Shown: one piece after another, positions 1 through 10,858 of the stretch
Layout of the letters: each line of letters opens with the position of its first letter
Position numbering within the stretch: the first letter of the stretch is position 1
NCBI RefSeq assembly: GCF_027580225.2
Contig: NC_073360.2
Location: forward strand, 12,658,501-12,722,500
DNA length: 64,000 nt
Direction of reading: 5' to 3'
Source: Misgurnus anguillicaudatus
Lineage: Eukaryota; Chordata; Actinopteri; Cypriniformes; Cobitidae
Made by a program: the position numbers and the translations under genes
Notes under the pieces: model-generated
What the model was told of the DNA's origin: nothing
Seen by the model: only the letters and a program-made list of their open reading frames with translations
The model's database searches: none

Positions 1-103
1 AGGCAAAGGACCTCGAGTCGGAATCAAACTCAGGTCGGTAAAAGCGGATTATTTAAGAAACTTCAGATTTTTGTTTTCATAAATAGTCTGCTGGTTATGT
101 GCC
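1..103 (-). mobile_element. tRNA-derived SINE, B-box half
   Basis: Read on the minus strand, positions about 18-32 resemble a degenerate RNA polymerase III B-box. The A-box-like half of a tRNA head lies at 388-435, beyond the TTAA element at 108-383, so this looks like one SINE split by a later insertion. The joined order was not tested against a consensus. Confidence 0.4.
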
Positions 104-107
104 TTAA

Positions 108-383
108 AGCAAAACTATGTAGTTTTTTTACCTTTAAATAATGTCTCTAAAATTATTTCAGTGATAGAACAACTTTTAACTGGACAAACTGTACTGTTGC
201 TGCAACCTGAGCAGCCTCCTAGCTGCTACAAGCACACTCTGAAAGTCCAGTTTGGGGGTAGAGCAGACAGCCCCGCCCCTCCCCCTGCCTGCAGAAGAGT
301 GTCTGATACCAGGCACTGTTGCGCTTTTCAACCACATGGGGGAGCTGTAAGTCATTTTTACATGGAAACTACATAGTGTTGCT
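108..383. mobile_element. TTAA-flanked short inverted-repeat element
   Basis: The element starts AGCAAAACTATGTAGTTT and ends with its inverted complement AAACTACATAGTGTTGCT. TTAA lies directly outside each end (104-107 and 384-387), as expected of piggyBac-type non-autonomous elements. No transposase is encoded. It separates two tRNA-like SINE pieces. Confidence 0.65.
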
Positions 384-387
384 TTAA

Positions 388-435
388 ACCAGCAACCTAT
401 TACCAGCCCTGTGCTTTAACCACTACACCATGCAC
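388..435 (-). mobile_element. tRNA-derived SINE, A-box half
   Basis: The minus strand reads TGGTGTAGTGGTTAAAGC, a typical tRNA 5' half with A-box, followed by a CTGGTAA stretch. This is a polymerase III SINE head rather than a functional tRNA, because no acceptor stem or complete cloverleaf can be formed with adjacent sequence. Confidence 0.55.
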
Positions 436-1147
436 ACAATTTTTGTGCACAGTGTAAAATTGTTCAAGTCAGCAAGCAAAAGAGTCAAACCAGATTGCCA
501 ATGATTACATCACTGCACACTGAGGTTTCAAGCTCTTCATTACGCTAAGCAAATTCTAAAATTAGCTTTTGGCTTTATACTGTAGCATTTAATAGATACA
601 AACCTCATCTAAGAGATGAAAATATGTTTGTATTAGGCTATTTAGCAGCTTCTTTTTATTATAAACTGAAGTGCAATAATTAAGCTTTAGTATCTAACTT
701 ACAGGTCAAACTTTTCTATGAAACAGTGGCCACGCAGTCCATTTGAAGGTCATGTACACATTGAGTTTTCCATCTCCATTTGAGTGAACATACATGTATT
801 GGCTGGTCCAAATAGCTGAATGGCTGTGACCCTAACATTGCAGGACAGTAGCATGTGTGGAATGTACAACGGAGACGTCTCACACCTGTATGATCTGTCT
901 GAGCCACCATATCTAACACATTCCAGCAGTACAAGAGACTCCAGAAGGACATAAAGGCGAAGTGCGATAAGACTGTTATAGGTGAAGGACAGGACATTAG
1001 ACGACATTCACACTGCTGTTGACTTCTAGAGTGACGTAAAAGACAAATGTAAAACATTTTTGAGATTCTGTATACTGTTAAAGGGATATTTCACCCAAAA
1101 CATAACATTTTTATTTTTTACTCATCCTAGCTGCTTATTGTGCAAAA

Positions 1148-1352
1148 CTTACTGGGGTGACCCTTAAAGGTTAATTTTTGTACCAGTTAAATATTCAGGG
1201 GTACAAAAGATCCTTAAGATACAGTAATGTACCCAGAAAGGTACAACATTGTATTATGTTTAGTATACTTGTAAAGGTACAAAACGAAACCTTAAGGTAC
1301 CACCCCAGCGAGAGAAAAGGTACAGTTTTGTTCCCTTTCTTTCCTGATAGTG
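1148..1352. mobile_element. GGTAC-rich MITE, copy 1
   Basis: A degenerate short element with repeated GGTAC(C/A) motifs and a CTGATAGTG-like end. It belongs to the same family as copies at 5663-6814, 23588-23745 and 25906-26045, whose ends read CACTCTCAG or CTGAGAGTG. Boundaries are approximate. Confidence 0.5.
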
Positions 1353-1507
1353 TAAACATTGAAGGTGAACAGGGATTGGTGTTCCGGTTTTTATGTGACT
1401 AGTGCACTATATTACTTCTCAAGTCTCCCAAAGCCACATGAAAGCTTTGTGTGAAAACCAGACCAAAATGACATTTTTAATTTCTCGCTGTCGCTCTGGA
1501 ATCATAT

Positions 1508-1705
1508 ACTGAAAAGGATGATTCATTCAATTTACTTCATTTGTTTTGGGGTAAGTGGTCGCAATAAATTTATTTAAGCTACATTTAAACAAAAGTTTTT
1601 CTATTTTTTTTGAAATCCACGCTTAAATAAATTGATTCCGACCACTTACCTTAAAAAAAGTTTTGTACATTGAATGAATCATTTTTTTTCAGTGTATTTA
1701 CATTT
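1508..1705. mobile_element. Palindromic MITE (CACTGAAAAAA ends)
   Basis: An inverted-repeat element with arms containing AAGGTAAGTGGTTGCAATC-like sequence around a short T-rich loop, and ends resembling CACTGAAAAAA. A better conserved copy is at about 4745-4938, a third half copy at about 56165-56242 and an end fragment at about 1757-1790. Confidence 0.55.
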
Positions 1706-1922
1706 GCATTCATTCAAAATACGGTGGGTCAATACTTCATTCGCATTTGCATTCAAATTATGTACACTGAAAAAAAATTATTCATTGAATTTAACCTCTT
1801 ATAGAACGGCTGAAATTCCACAAGGGAGCGTATTTGTTCCTCAGACGTTGCACAATAAACGTGACATCTATTATTATAAATCGTGAATGAAAAGTGAGAT
1901 TCGAACGAACTATTGTTTATAG

Positions 1923-1956
1923 CAGTGCTTTAAGTGGCCCAAAAGAGGTGCCGGTA

Positions 1957-2002
<46 letters not shown>

Positions 2003-3109
2003 TTTTTTTTTTTTGCTGACTCGACTCCTATATTGAAGGGGTTTTATATTCAGCAGTCAACAGACGACCTTGTAAAAAATAATAAATCCTTTTATAAGTT
2101 TCTGGATTTGCTTGAGCTAGAAATAGCCACTGAACATAAATAAAATGTGCAAAAGGATTTTGAAAAAATACCATTGGAAAGGAAAGAGCTACTGTAGAGC
2201 TTTTGAACATAAATAAAATGTGCAAAAGGATTTTGAAAAATACCATTAGAAAGAGCTACTGTAGTGTGAGTAACATTTTCAGCATGGTTAAATGCTAAAA
2301 CTAGTTGTTCAGATAGAAAGAGCTTAACATTTTTTTTAAAAATGACACCAAGACCATGTCTATGGGTTCAAGAATAACAAAATACTGGCCATTTTAAACT
2401 CGAAAGTCATTTATTTTGTCCCATTGTTTTCCATTTTGCGGGTGGTAAAACTACTGGGTAGGTGGTTCAAATTCATTTAAATTTCGCTCACTTGTAGTTT
2501 AGCAATTAAACTAAATGTCTATTACAATTTCAAGAATGTTTTCTGCACATCGCCTGAGGAAATCCGAAGTTGCGTCGAGGGGAACCAAACTGACAGCCGC
2601 GGCAGCGGAGATTATCACGTACCTACAAGGCTTGCGTCTGACCTGCAGCTATCATTCTGGTTTGGTGGGATGTCAGCCAGCGAGTCCCACTGACCGTGTT
2701 CTTTTACTACTCAGAGTCTAAAACAAGGAGGGCATATTAAGTGTTCATTGTATTTTCATTTTAACCGAGCAGCTATGCTTGCGCGTTTCACACACCTCTC
2801 CAGAGCACGTTGACACTGCTGACCGTCCGACGCATGCGCTTTTAACTTGTAAACGCAAGGGTGTATGGGTAATGTAGTCTCTGCTCTCGGTGGGACGAAT
2901 TAGGAAGCGTACATTAAGGGCGCCCTGAAAAGCCGCAGCGCAGCAAAGGATTCAATTAAACCTCTGATTTTTAAACAGATGTGCAAATGAGCGTTCCGGT
3001 ACGCTAAAAGCACGTTCTGGGCGCACGGAGAGGTGGTGGTACGCTCAAGAGCTATTTTTAGAAGTGGCGGTACTGAGTACCGGGGCGTTCCGGCCCACTT
3101 AAAGCACTG
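1923..3109. mobile_element. hAT-type transposon, non-autonomous
   Basis: Inverted termini begin CAGTGCTTTAAGTGG and end with the complement CCACTTAAAGCACTG. Both are flanked by the perfect 8-bp duplication GTTTATAG (1915-1922 and 3110-3117), diagnostic of the hAT class. The inside holds a (TA)n tract at about 1960-1996, a tandemly duplicated stretch of about 55 bp near 2130-2265, and CG-rich subterminal DNA. No open frame resembling a hAT transposase is present, so it depends on transposase supplied elsewhere. Confidence 0.85.
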
Positions 3110-3445
3110 GTTTATAGTATTTATATTGTAATTCGGTCAGAAACGTCAAGATTGTGAGGCGAACAAATCTTTTTCTATTAAAAGGCTTGGATATTCCATT
3201 TCCTTGGACTTTTGGGGATTTATGAGCAATTTGTTTTGGACAATTTCACCGAAGCGGATAAAGGGAAGATTTTGAAGGTAAGTCAATATCCTAAATCGGC
3301 GCCACCCAGTTTAGGTAACCAACAACTATTACAGTTTTATGACTGCTATAAATCATATTATGCTTTGTGTGTGTGCGCTTAATGGAATCCTGAGAGTCTA
3401 AGCTTTCAAACGATGTGCTGCATGACCATATATTTTGAAGATATT

Positions 3446-4671
3446 GGGCCCTATCTTGCACCCAGCGCAATTGACTTTGTCAGTGACGCATGTATCATTT
3501 CGTATTTTGCACTGGCGCACAGCGGGTTTTTCCCTCCACAGACGCACGTCGGCAAACTAGGGAATGAACTTGCGCTCCCTGGGCGGTTCAGCGCAAAAAA
3601 GGAGGCGTGCTCCGGCGCAAACCATCTCTTATGCTATTTTGCCGTTTCAAAAAACAATTGCGCTACTAACCAAAAAAAAACTAGTCTAAAGTCAGTGGGG
3701 CGTTGCGCGTGGTTCATTATGCTATTTTAAGGGCGCATGCTTGACCATAATGTATAGCGTGCACAACGCGCATTGCTTATCTAATCTACACAGATGCAAA
3801 AGTTTTTTTTGCAAATCATAAATTGTTACTATAAAAAATATAAGATAAGGGAAATCATTAAATCATAAATTGTTACAATAAAAATATTAATACATGAGAT
3901 AAGGGAAATCATTGTGGTGAGCATTGTGGTAGTTTTTATTTATTTTGTGTGGCAACGTTAAACAATTATCATGCAAATAACGATTAAAATATTTTCATAA
4001 GTTTGTTGTGTGACTGTATTACGTTTATTTTATCTAAATAATAATTAAAATGTTTTCATAAGAAACCTTCATGTATGTGAACTTGATTTGTAAGTGTACT
4101 TTGGGGTTGGACCTTGCTTGCGTTTCTTGTTTCCGATTTCAAAGCCCCCAAACCCTTTCAGCAGTGAGGGTGGACGCAGCGATGTCCTCCTGTGTGCCCG
4201 GCGTGCCCGATTTATGCTGGCAAGCTTGGGATTCCCCCGTCTCCTGACATTGTAGTGCTTGGCGCAGCTGATGAGACAATTGCGGCTATTTCCTCTCACG
4301 CCTGTTTAACCGACGCTGATTTGGGCAGGTTTCTCCCATCCCTATACAACAACTCAAAACAACTTCTCTGTTTTTGACTGCTCTTACAAGAACCTCGGGC
4401 TGTGAACCGCTCCTGGCGTGCACCTGTCAAATCCGTCATAATAATAGCAACCCGCCATGGAACTTGCGCCCTTGATTGGTTTATTTGACGTTACGCCCAA
4501 ACCACACCTATGAATAATGAACCTACTTCAGACCAACCCCTTAGTGATTTGCGCCCGGCGCAAGACTTATTTCTCCCGCCGGGAAAATAGCAACAGCGCC
4601 CAAGATCCGCCCACAAAGTCACTTGCGCTTTGCGCTTCGGAGTTGCGTTTCAGATCGTTAAAATAGGGCCC
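3446..4671. mobile_element. Harbinger-like element with GGGCCCTAT termini
   Basis: The stretch begins GGGCCCTATCTTGC and ends with the inverted GTTAAAATAGGGCCC, and is rich in GCGCAA motifs near both ends. Such termini are common on PIF/Harbinger-derived teleost MITEs. The interior (4090-4380) is GC-rich and may be a decayed gene fragment, but no continuous reading frame can be supported. Related sequence recurs near 56870-57060. No clean 3-bp duplication was found. Confidence 0.5.
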
Positions 4672-4744
4672 TTAATGCTTCAAAGTTACAATGACGTTTA
4701 TGCAGCCTCACGTGCAAGGGAGGGGGTGTACCGTGTACGGCACA

Positions 4745-4938
4745 GTGTTCCTTATCAATTTTTTAAGGTAAGTGGTTGCAATCAATTTATTTAAACTTCA
4801 TATAAACAAAAGTTTTATATTTTATTTTACTTTACTAATCTTTTTTGTTTAAATGTAGCTTAAATAAATTGATTGCAACCACTTACCTTAAAAAAGTAAA
4901 TTCAAGAGTAAATTCAATGAATAATTTTTTTCAGTGTA
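4745..4938. mobile_element. Palindromic MITE (CACTGAAAAAA ends), copy 2
   Basis: Arms at about 4765-4815 and 4845-4895 are near-perfect inverted copies (AAGGTAAGTGGTTGCAATC and complement). The right end finishes in TTTTTTCAGTG. It sits just upstream of the IQ-motif gene exons, in its intron if the gene extends left. Confidence 0.65.
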
Positions 4939-5086
4939 ACAATTTATGCATCCACAAATGGCTAAGTCAGTTCTATAAAGTCATGTATGAAACAACACGA
5001 GAAAGTAAATGAAAGCAAAATTAACTTTTTTTGCTAGCTGTTTACTTACTATACAGTAATTTTGCCTTTTGTGTTTTAATTCCCAG

Positions 5087-5123
5087 GGCCAGAGAAGAAA
5101 CAGCATAGGAGTTTACAGAAAGA
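5087..5123 (+). CDS. PCP4-like IQ-motif protein, penultimate exon
   Basis: A 37-bp exon bounded by a TTTTAATTCCCAG acceptor and a GTAAGT donor. In the frame matching the next exon it encodes the basic peptide GQRRNSIGVYRK and ends with one base of a split codon. The exon is short and unlike the acidic segment preceding the IQ motif in mammalian PCP4. Its assignment therefore rests on splice sites and phase. Earlier exons are expected to the left of 5087 or outside the window; I could not identify them. Confidence 0.5.
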
Positions 5124-5131
5124 GTAAGTAC

Positions 5132-5255
5132 TGTTATTTTCATTTATGCATTTGGCACACTTTTATCCAAAGTGACTTATACTGTACGGGAATCGAACCC
5201 ATGATGACATTATGTAACAAATACCCAACAATGTTGGGTTACCTACAGTAGATAA
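5132..5255 (-). mobile_element. tRNA-derived SINE fragment (HE1/V-SINE-like)
   Basis: The plus strand contains the tail-like motif TTATCCAAAGTGACTTATA followed by GGAATCGAACC, the complement of a polymerase III B-box. This arrangement is typical of teleost HE1/V-SINE fragments. It occupies most of the small intron between the two IQ-motif gene exons. Confidence 0.5.
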
Positions 5256-5312
5256 ATCCCACTCAGTAAAAGTACAGAAATGTCCACTTTCTTTTTTTTT
5301 GTGTTTTTTCAG

Positions 5313-5431
5313 ACTCTTCATCTAGTAATGGATATACTGCTTCATCAAAGACTAATGCAGACAAAGCAGCATTTACAATTCAGCACCAGTACAAGAAATA
5401 CCAGCAGAAGCAGCAGAAAGACCACAATTGA
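5313..5431 (+). CDS. PCP4/PEP-19-like IQ-motif protein, last coding exon
   Basis: The exon follows a polypyrimidine tract and CAG acceptor. It opens with two bases completing a split codon (phase matches 5087-5123), encodes 38 further residues and stops at TGA 5429-5431. The peptide has a Ser-rich start and then NADKAAFTIQHQYKKYQQKQ. The core AA-x-x-IQ-x-Q-aromatic-basic-K-aromatic-Q matches the C-terminal IQ motif of PCP4 (AAVAIQSQFRKFQ), which binds calmodulin and speeds calcium exchange in neurons. The gene converges on dscaml1. The acidic DIDMDAPE-type segment of PCP4 is absent from these two exons. Other small IQ proteins remain possible. Confidence 0.6.
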
Positions 5432-5814
5432 AAGGTCAAAGCTAAACCGCGTCCCTTAGCACTGCTCAAGATCCATCTGCGTCCAAATTTATGTACTTCC
5501 CTGCCATATAGCATGCAAACAGCAGTGTGTCAAGTGAGCACCTGTTTAGTTTATTTTTTTGTGATGTAGTATAGTACAGGTCAAGAACATGACAGGTGCC
5601 AACATGATGTACATGTTGCATATCCGGTGATGTACAATATGTATAGTACAGACCTGTACATACACTCTCAGAAAAAAACCCCAGATGTCGATATACTCCA
5701 GGGCGGATCTGCACCGGAGTCCATTGCTATCTGGGAAGTACAAAAGCTGTCTGGGGTGGTACCCTTTCAGAAATACACCTACAGGGTGCATATCAATACC
5801 TCAAAGGTACAGGG

Positions 5815-6746
5815 TAGGGTGACCAGATGAGATTGGCTGAAATTCGGGACGGGGGGGGGGTTCATCCAATAATAGTTTTATTTATTAATTTTATTCAATA
5901 ATAAAAGATAATGAATTTCAAACGGAATCAATCATATTAATATAAGTACATATGCATATAAATAAATTTATATAATACGTATAGTAGGCTATTTTATACT
6001 TTATACAATAATAGTTCATACAATAATAGTTTTCTTTATTTTATAATAAAAATAAGGAATTTCAAACTGAAGTTACTGAACTAATCCTATTTTTAATAAT
6101 ATAAGTACATATGCGTATAAATTTATATAATACGTATAGAAGTATTTTTTTAACAAAGTGCCTTGCCTGCCCTCGACCAATCTGACTCCTTCACGCGACT
6201 GACTGTCACTGCCTGCACTTTCAACTGTCCTCGCGGCTGCTGCAACTTTCGCTCGCTTAATCAACTCTATAAAACAAAAAGGTCCTATTGTCTTTGTGCA
6301 TATAGATGAATAAGATACATTAATAGAAACAATACAACGTCAGCATATTTCGCGGAGGTTTTAACTGCTGCCAGCACAATGAGAGCCTACAGTATAAAAA
6401 CAAGATGCTGCAGCCAATGAGCAGCCGGCAGCGGCTGGCTGCAGCCAATGGGCAGCCGGCGGCGGGTGGCTGCAGCCAATGGGCAGCCGGCGGCGGCTGG
6501 CTGCAGCCAATGGGCAGCCACCGCGGGCTGGCTGCAGGATGACTTAACCTCCTCGCTCATGTTTTATCAGACAACTACTACTCAAGATTTTGCTTTAGTA
6601 TAATTTTCGGGGAAATTAAAGCGGGATTCGGATTAAGATTTAGCTTCAGTATGATTTTCGGGACAATTAGAGCAGGATTCGGGATTCGGGACAGCAGCTT
6701 AGATTTCGGGACTGTCCCGAATTTTTCGGGACGTCTGGTCACCCTA
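5815..6746. mobile_element. hAT-type MITE nested in another MITE
   Basis: Ends are TAGGGTGACCAGA and TCTGGTCACCCTA, flanked by the perfect 8-bp duplication GTACAGGG (5807-5814 and 6747-6754). Inner subterminal sequence is rich in TTCGGGAC motifs. The interior contains AT-rich repeats and a CG-rich four-unit minisatellite (6408-6531). No transposase is seen. Confidence 0.85.
6408..6531 (+). repeat. 31-bp minisatellite, four units
   Basis: Four tandem units of about 31 bp share the core CTGCAGCCAATGGGCAGCC. Each contains a CCAAT motif in a GC-rich context, standing out from the AT-rich surroundings. It lies inside the hAT-type MITE. Confidence 0.75.
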
Positions 6747-6814
6747 GTACAGGGACAAGGACTTTTTTCAATGCACCATCCCAGTTACAGCTTTTGTACT
6801 TTTCCTGACAGTGT

Positions 6815-7845
6815 ATAAAAGCAAATGATGATGATTTAATCAGTATACGTGAAGTTTTTCAAATTTAGTGCATACTCTGAAAGTGCATAAATTAGGACGC
6901 AGCCCTGGTATTTACCTCTCTGAGCTTTATTACCACAGCTTTTGTGAGCGTGCAAATCTCGATGCTAAAGAATGACTTCTGTGAACAATAATGTCAAGTA
7001 TTCTGATATACAGATTGTGGTCATCTGCACAAACACTCACACGATGATAAACATTTTAGAGCATCTGCTGATAACAAAAGTCACATAGACTGATAGACCA
7101 GATGATAATGAAATGGAGGAGGATGTTATGCACAGTGTACATACATGCTCACATGCACACGCGTTTACTTAGCTATATCTAAATAGAGACATATCATAGG
7201 TGTCTGTTGTTTATACTGTATATACAATACAGTAAAGCTACGGTAGTTATTATCAGGGCTGTAACTGGGGACACTACAGTTTCAGTGGAACTGATGTAAG
7301 GTCCCATATAAATAGTTGAATTAATTTTAAGTGTGACTAAATTATTTTTTAAAAGTGGTCAAGTGGACCCTAATAATGATTACTGTAGTCTTTATAACCA
7401 CAACCTTCATTAAAACAGTTTTAAATGTAATATTTTTAATATATATAATGTATAGGGTGTTTACTGTTGTATTTCATTTCTAGGGTCAGTTTTGTCCTCA
7501 GACATTTATATTTTCATGACGATTTTAGCCTAATTCATAACAATTGTAACAATGAATATACTCGTAATGTAATATTTGTATGTTGTTGTGGGATATAACT
7601 TGTAAAATTACAGCTTATGTAAATTAAATTTACTTTCATAATTGCCATGGAAACGTCCAATTTTGTTCAATAAAGGTTTGGTTAAGCTCAGGCCCTCTTT
7701 TCAGATCTGATGTCATTGTTCCCTCTGCTGGTGAGTCAGGGAAAGCAAAGCTAAAGGTAAGAAACATTTTTGCCTTCATTTTATAGAGACGACAATACCT
7801 TTTTAAAAAATGCAGCATTTTCGTCAAATCAGCATATAATTTTAA
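6815..7845. other. Intergenic, AT-rich, no gene seen
   Basis: No exon with splice sites and no open frame of note on either strand. If the IQ-motif gene has a long 3' UTR it could run through here, but no convincing polyadenylation context was identified. Confidence 0.5.
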
Positions 7846-8742
7846 AGGATTAGTCAAGTTTCTTAAAAAAAAAAAAATCCAGATAATTTACTCACCACCA
7901 TGTCATCCAAAATGTTGATGTCTTTATTTGTTCAGTCGAGAACAAATTATGTTTTTTTGAGGAAAACATTCCAGGATTTTTCTCATTTTAATGGACTTTA
8001 ATGGACCCCAACACTTAACAGTTTTAATGCAGTTTAAAATTGCAGTTTCAAAGGACTAAACGATTTTAAATTAGGCATAAGGGTCTTATCTAGCGAAACT
8101 ATTGTCATTTTTGACAGGAAAAATAAAAAATATGCACTTATAAACCACAACTTCTCTTCTTCTTTCGGTCGTGTGACGCGCCAGCACGATCTCACACAAT
8201 ACGTCATCACGTCAAGAGGTCACAGATGACGTATCGAACTACGCCCCAGTGTTACAAGTGTGGAGAAAGAGGACCATTCCGACGTTGTTGTATGTTGAAT
8301 GATACTAATTAATGTCTTGTTTATTGTTTAAAATGGTCCGCAAATGTGCGTTTCATATATGTAACACGTCACCTTTCCACGGCATTCCGCAATTACGTGA
8401 GGTCACGCTGGCGCGTCACAGGACCGGAGATAGACGAGAAGTTGTGGTTTAAAAGTGCATAATTTTTATTTTTTCTTGTCAAAAATGACAATCGTTTCAC
8501 TAGATAAGACCCTTATGCCTCCTTTGGGATCATTTAGAGTCCTTTGAAACTGCAATTTTACAATAAAACTGTTAAGTGTTGGGGTCCATTAAAGTCCATT
8601 AAAATGAGAAAAATCCTGGAATGTTTTCCTCAAAAAAACATAATTTCTTCTCGACTGAACAAATAAAGACATCAACATTTTCGATGACATGGTGGTTGAG
8701 TAAATTATCTGGATTTTTTTTTTAAGAAAATGCACTAATCCT
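7846..8742. mobile_element. TTAA fold-back element (900 bp)
   Basis: Two inverted arms of roughly 300 bp (from 7846 and from 8742 inward) read AGGATTAGTCAAG outward and contain matching motifs such as CACCATGTCATC and GTTGATGTCTTTATTTG. Both ends abut TTAA (7842-7845 and 8743-8746). The centre (8170-8430) is unique and CG-containing. This resembles an abundant cyprinid piggyBac-type repeat without coding capacity. Confidence 0.75.
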
Positions 8743-8955
8743 TTAAATAAAACTGTGTTCAACTTGTTTCTATAAGTTATTTTAACTATTCACAAGTCAA
8801 AACCTAAATAGTACATTGAATTGACTTGCAAAACCAAGTTGTTTTAACTTCATGCTACATTTTTGCAGTGTAGTTGTCTTGATTTTTACATTTAAGTTAG
8901 ACACATTTGTTAAAAAAATACCCAAGGCACAAGACAGCATTCATAGAAAGATAGC

Positions 8956-8961
8956 TTTATT
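8956..8961 (-). promoter_or_regulatory. Candidate polyadenylation signal for a long 3' UTR
   Basis: Minus-strand AATAAA followed by GCTATC. It is the most distal of several candidates downstream of dscaml1. Its use by this gene is inference only. Confidence 0.2.
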
Positions 8962-10858
8962 GCACAAGGTGTTGGAGTACTCTTTTTCTGTTTTTCGTAG
9001 TTTTCATAGAAAAAAACTGTATATTTAAACACAAGCAATTGCAAATTGAAGCAACTTTTTCATAAAAGTTTAGGAATCCCCTCCACAATTTTTAAACTTT
9101 TTTTCCCCTTTAGTCATTTGTCTCCTTTATCGTTTTCTTTTAATAACCAGCAAAATATTCAGAGCATGCAATGCCATTTTTCTTCAAGTTAACCAAAAGG
9201 TAGAAACGAAACAAAAAGTAAAAACAAACCAAAAAACCAACAACATAAATGAATAAAAACAGGACAAATTATAAAAAGGGAAAAAAATCAAATCTAACAC
9301 GAGACATCTTCAGGTCTGTGTTCATGTGCCCCATTCAAAAATCAAGGTGTAAAGTATTTTTGTGAGTTTTTTTCTTCTTTTTATTCCCCTTACATTTATA
9401 CCTTTAACCAGACCTATAATTGTGCCCTGGTTGCTAATGGAGATGTCGAAAATAGTAATTATTTATACAAAACAGTTTCATATATACAAGAGTCTTTATT
9501 TGTAGATTAGAAATTATGCTGACAGGAAGGTCTTGGGTATAGCAGGATTTTTATTGGACAAGGGGCTAATTGGATAATATGGGCGGGAAACAGGCATGTG
9601 GGGATGGAATTCGATTCCCGACTCCGCCCAATATCCACACAGCTTCTCCTGTGATTGGTTGGTGCTTGGGGGTCCCTGATTCGAATGGTTAAACAGGCCA
9701 GCCCCGTTGCGCAACACAACTGCAACTTTTTTCAACATAAAACATAACAAACTAAGTTGGATTCATACATTTTGTATATTTATATATATAAATAATGCAA
9801 CAAAAATAATAATAAATTTATTTTTAAGTCATCAACTGTCTTTTAAATATGAATAACATGAGGAATATTTCTGGGAATTTCTGGCGGTGGTGTAATTATT
9901 TCACAACATGTTGTACCTGAACAGGCGTGAATACTGATAAGATATTGGTCTAATTCTAATGATGTTCATGGCAAATGCACTGGGCGAGTCTGACCTCAAA
10001 CTTCGACCCAGTCGGTGGGCTTTTGAGCAGCAATAAGAGGAACACATACTTCTTTCACTGTTTTTAAAACACAAGTTCACATTCTTCGCAACTCCGCCTC
10101 GAGATCTGGGTTAGCAAATTTATCTTACACAGACGGTACACCGTAACACAATCCTAACGCCAAGCCACCAACACAAACATCTGGTAAATCAAACTGAGTT
10201 ATTGAGATACCACAAATCAAGTCAAGATATTTTTTCGATTTTTAAGCCTGACACGATGTGGCTGCTGAAGGATTTATTATGTCTTCTTTCCAACGTTAGA
10301 TATGCCAACACAATCTAATGGCAGTTTCTAACTATTTTACAAGATGGCAAATTTGCACGTATTCGTACAGTCTCATTTGTGCAATCTGCTTTAAGGGTGG
10401 GGCTTAATTAATGCTTTTCCTAATAATTGTACGCATTTATACGATTTAATTCCTAGGAATTTGCCACCACGTAAAATACTTAGGAATTCACGTGACGTCA
10501 GGCTGGATATGCTCAGGTGGACGTTTAGAAAACAAACAATAAATGTGTTTTGTGCCGAAGTCTGCAGGGGTTGTGTGTACCAAGTCAACGATAAATATGT
10601 AGTATGCATCAGTCATTCCCCTGATATATATCTGACCTATCAGTCGTGCCGAAAGCTCGGAGGCTCAAGCGAACTCACATCTTAAGGGTCTGACCAGAAG
10701 CTCACAAAGCACTATGGGTATTTTAACTACTCATTGGGCAGAAGAGACGTGGATCTAAACGGCACTAAGTGCCGCAGTTCCGTATAAGCTGGAGTTGCGT
10801 TGGAAAATTTCTATTGTTTCTAAGCAACTGTCGAGAGTGAACGTCCATAAATATCTCA

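Larger units (their letters stand above)
5663..6814. mobile_element. GGTAC-rich MITE, copy 2, interrupted
   Basis: Left part 5663-5814 begins CACTCTCAGAAAAAA. Right part 6755-6814 ends TTTTCCTGACAGTG, its approximate inverse. TA adjoins both outer ends, compatible with a Tc1/mariner-type duplication. A hAT element (5815-6746) is inserted in the middle. Confidence 0.6.

Noticed and set aside
3130..3281. Plus-strand exon candidate ending in GTAAGT near 3278
   Set aside because: The donor is good, but the frames lack a start with known homology, and the stretch could equally be mobile-element sequence.
9507..9750. Overlapping minus-strand frames of 72 and 78 residues
   Set aside because: No domain, no splice support, and they lie in the possible 3' UTR of dscaml1.
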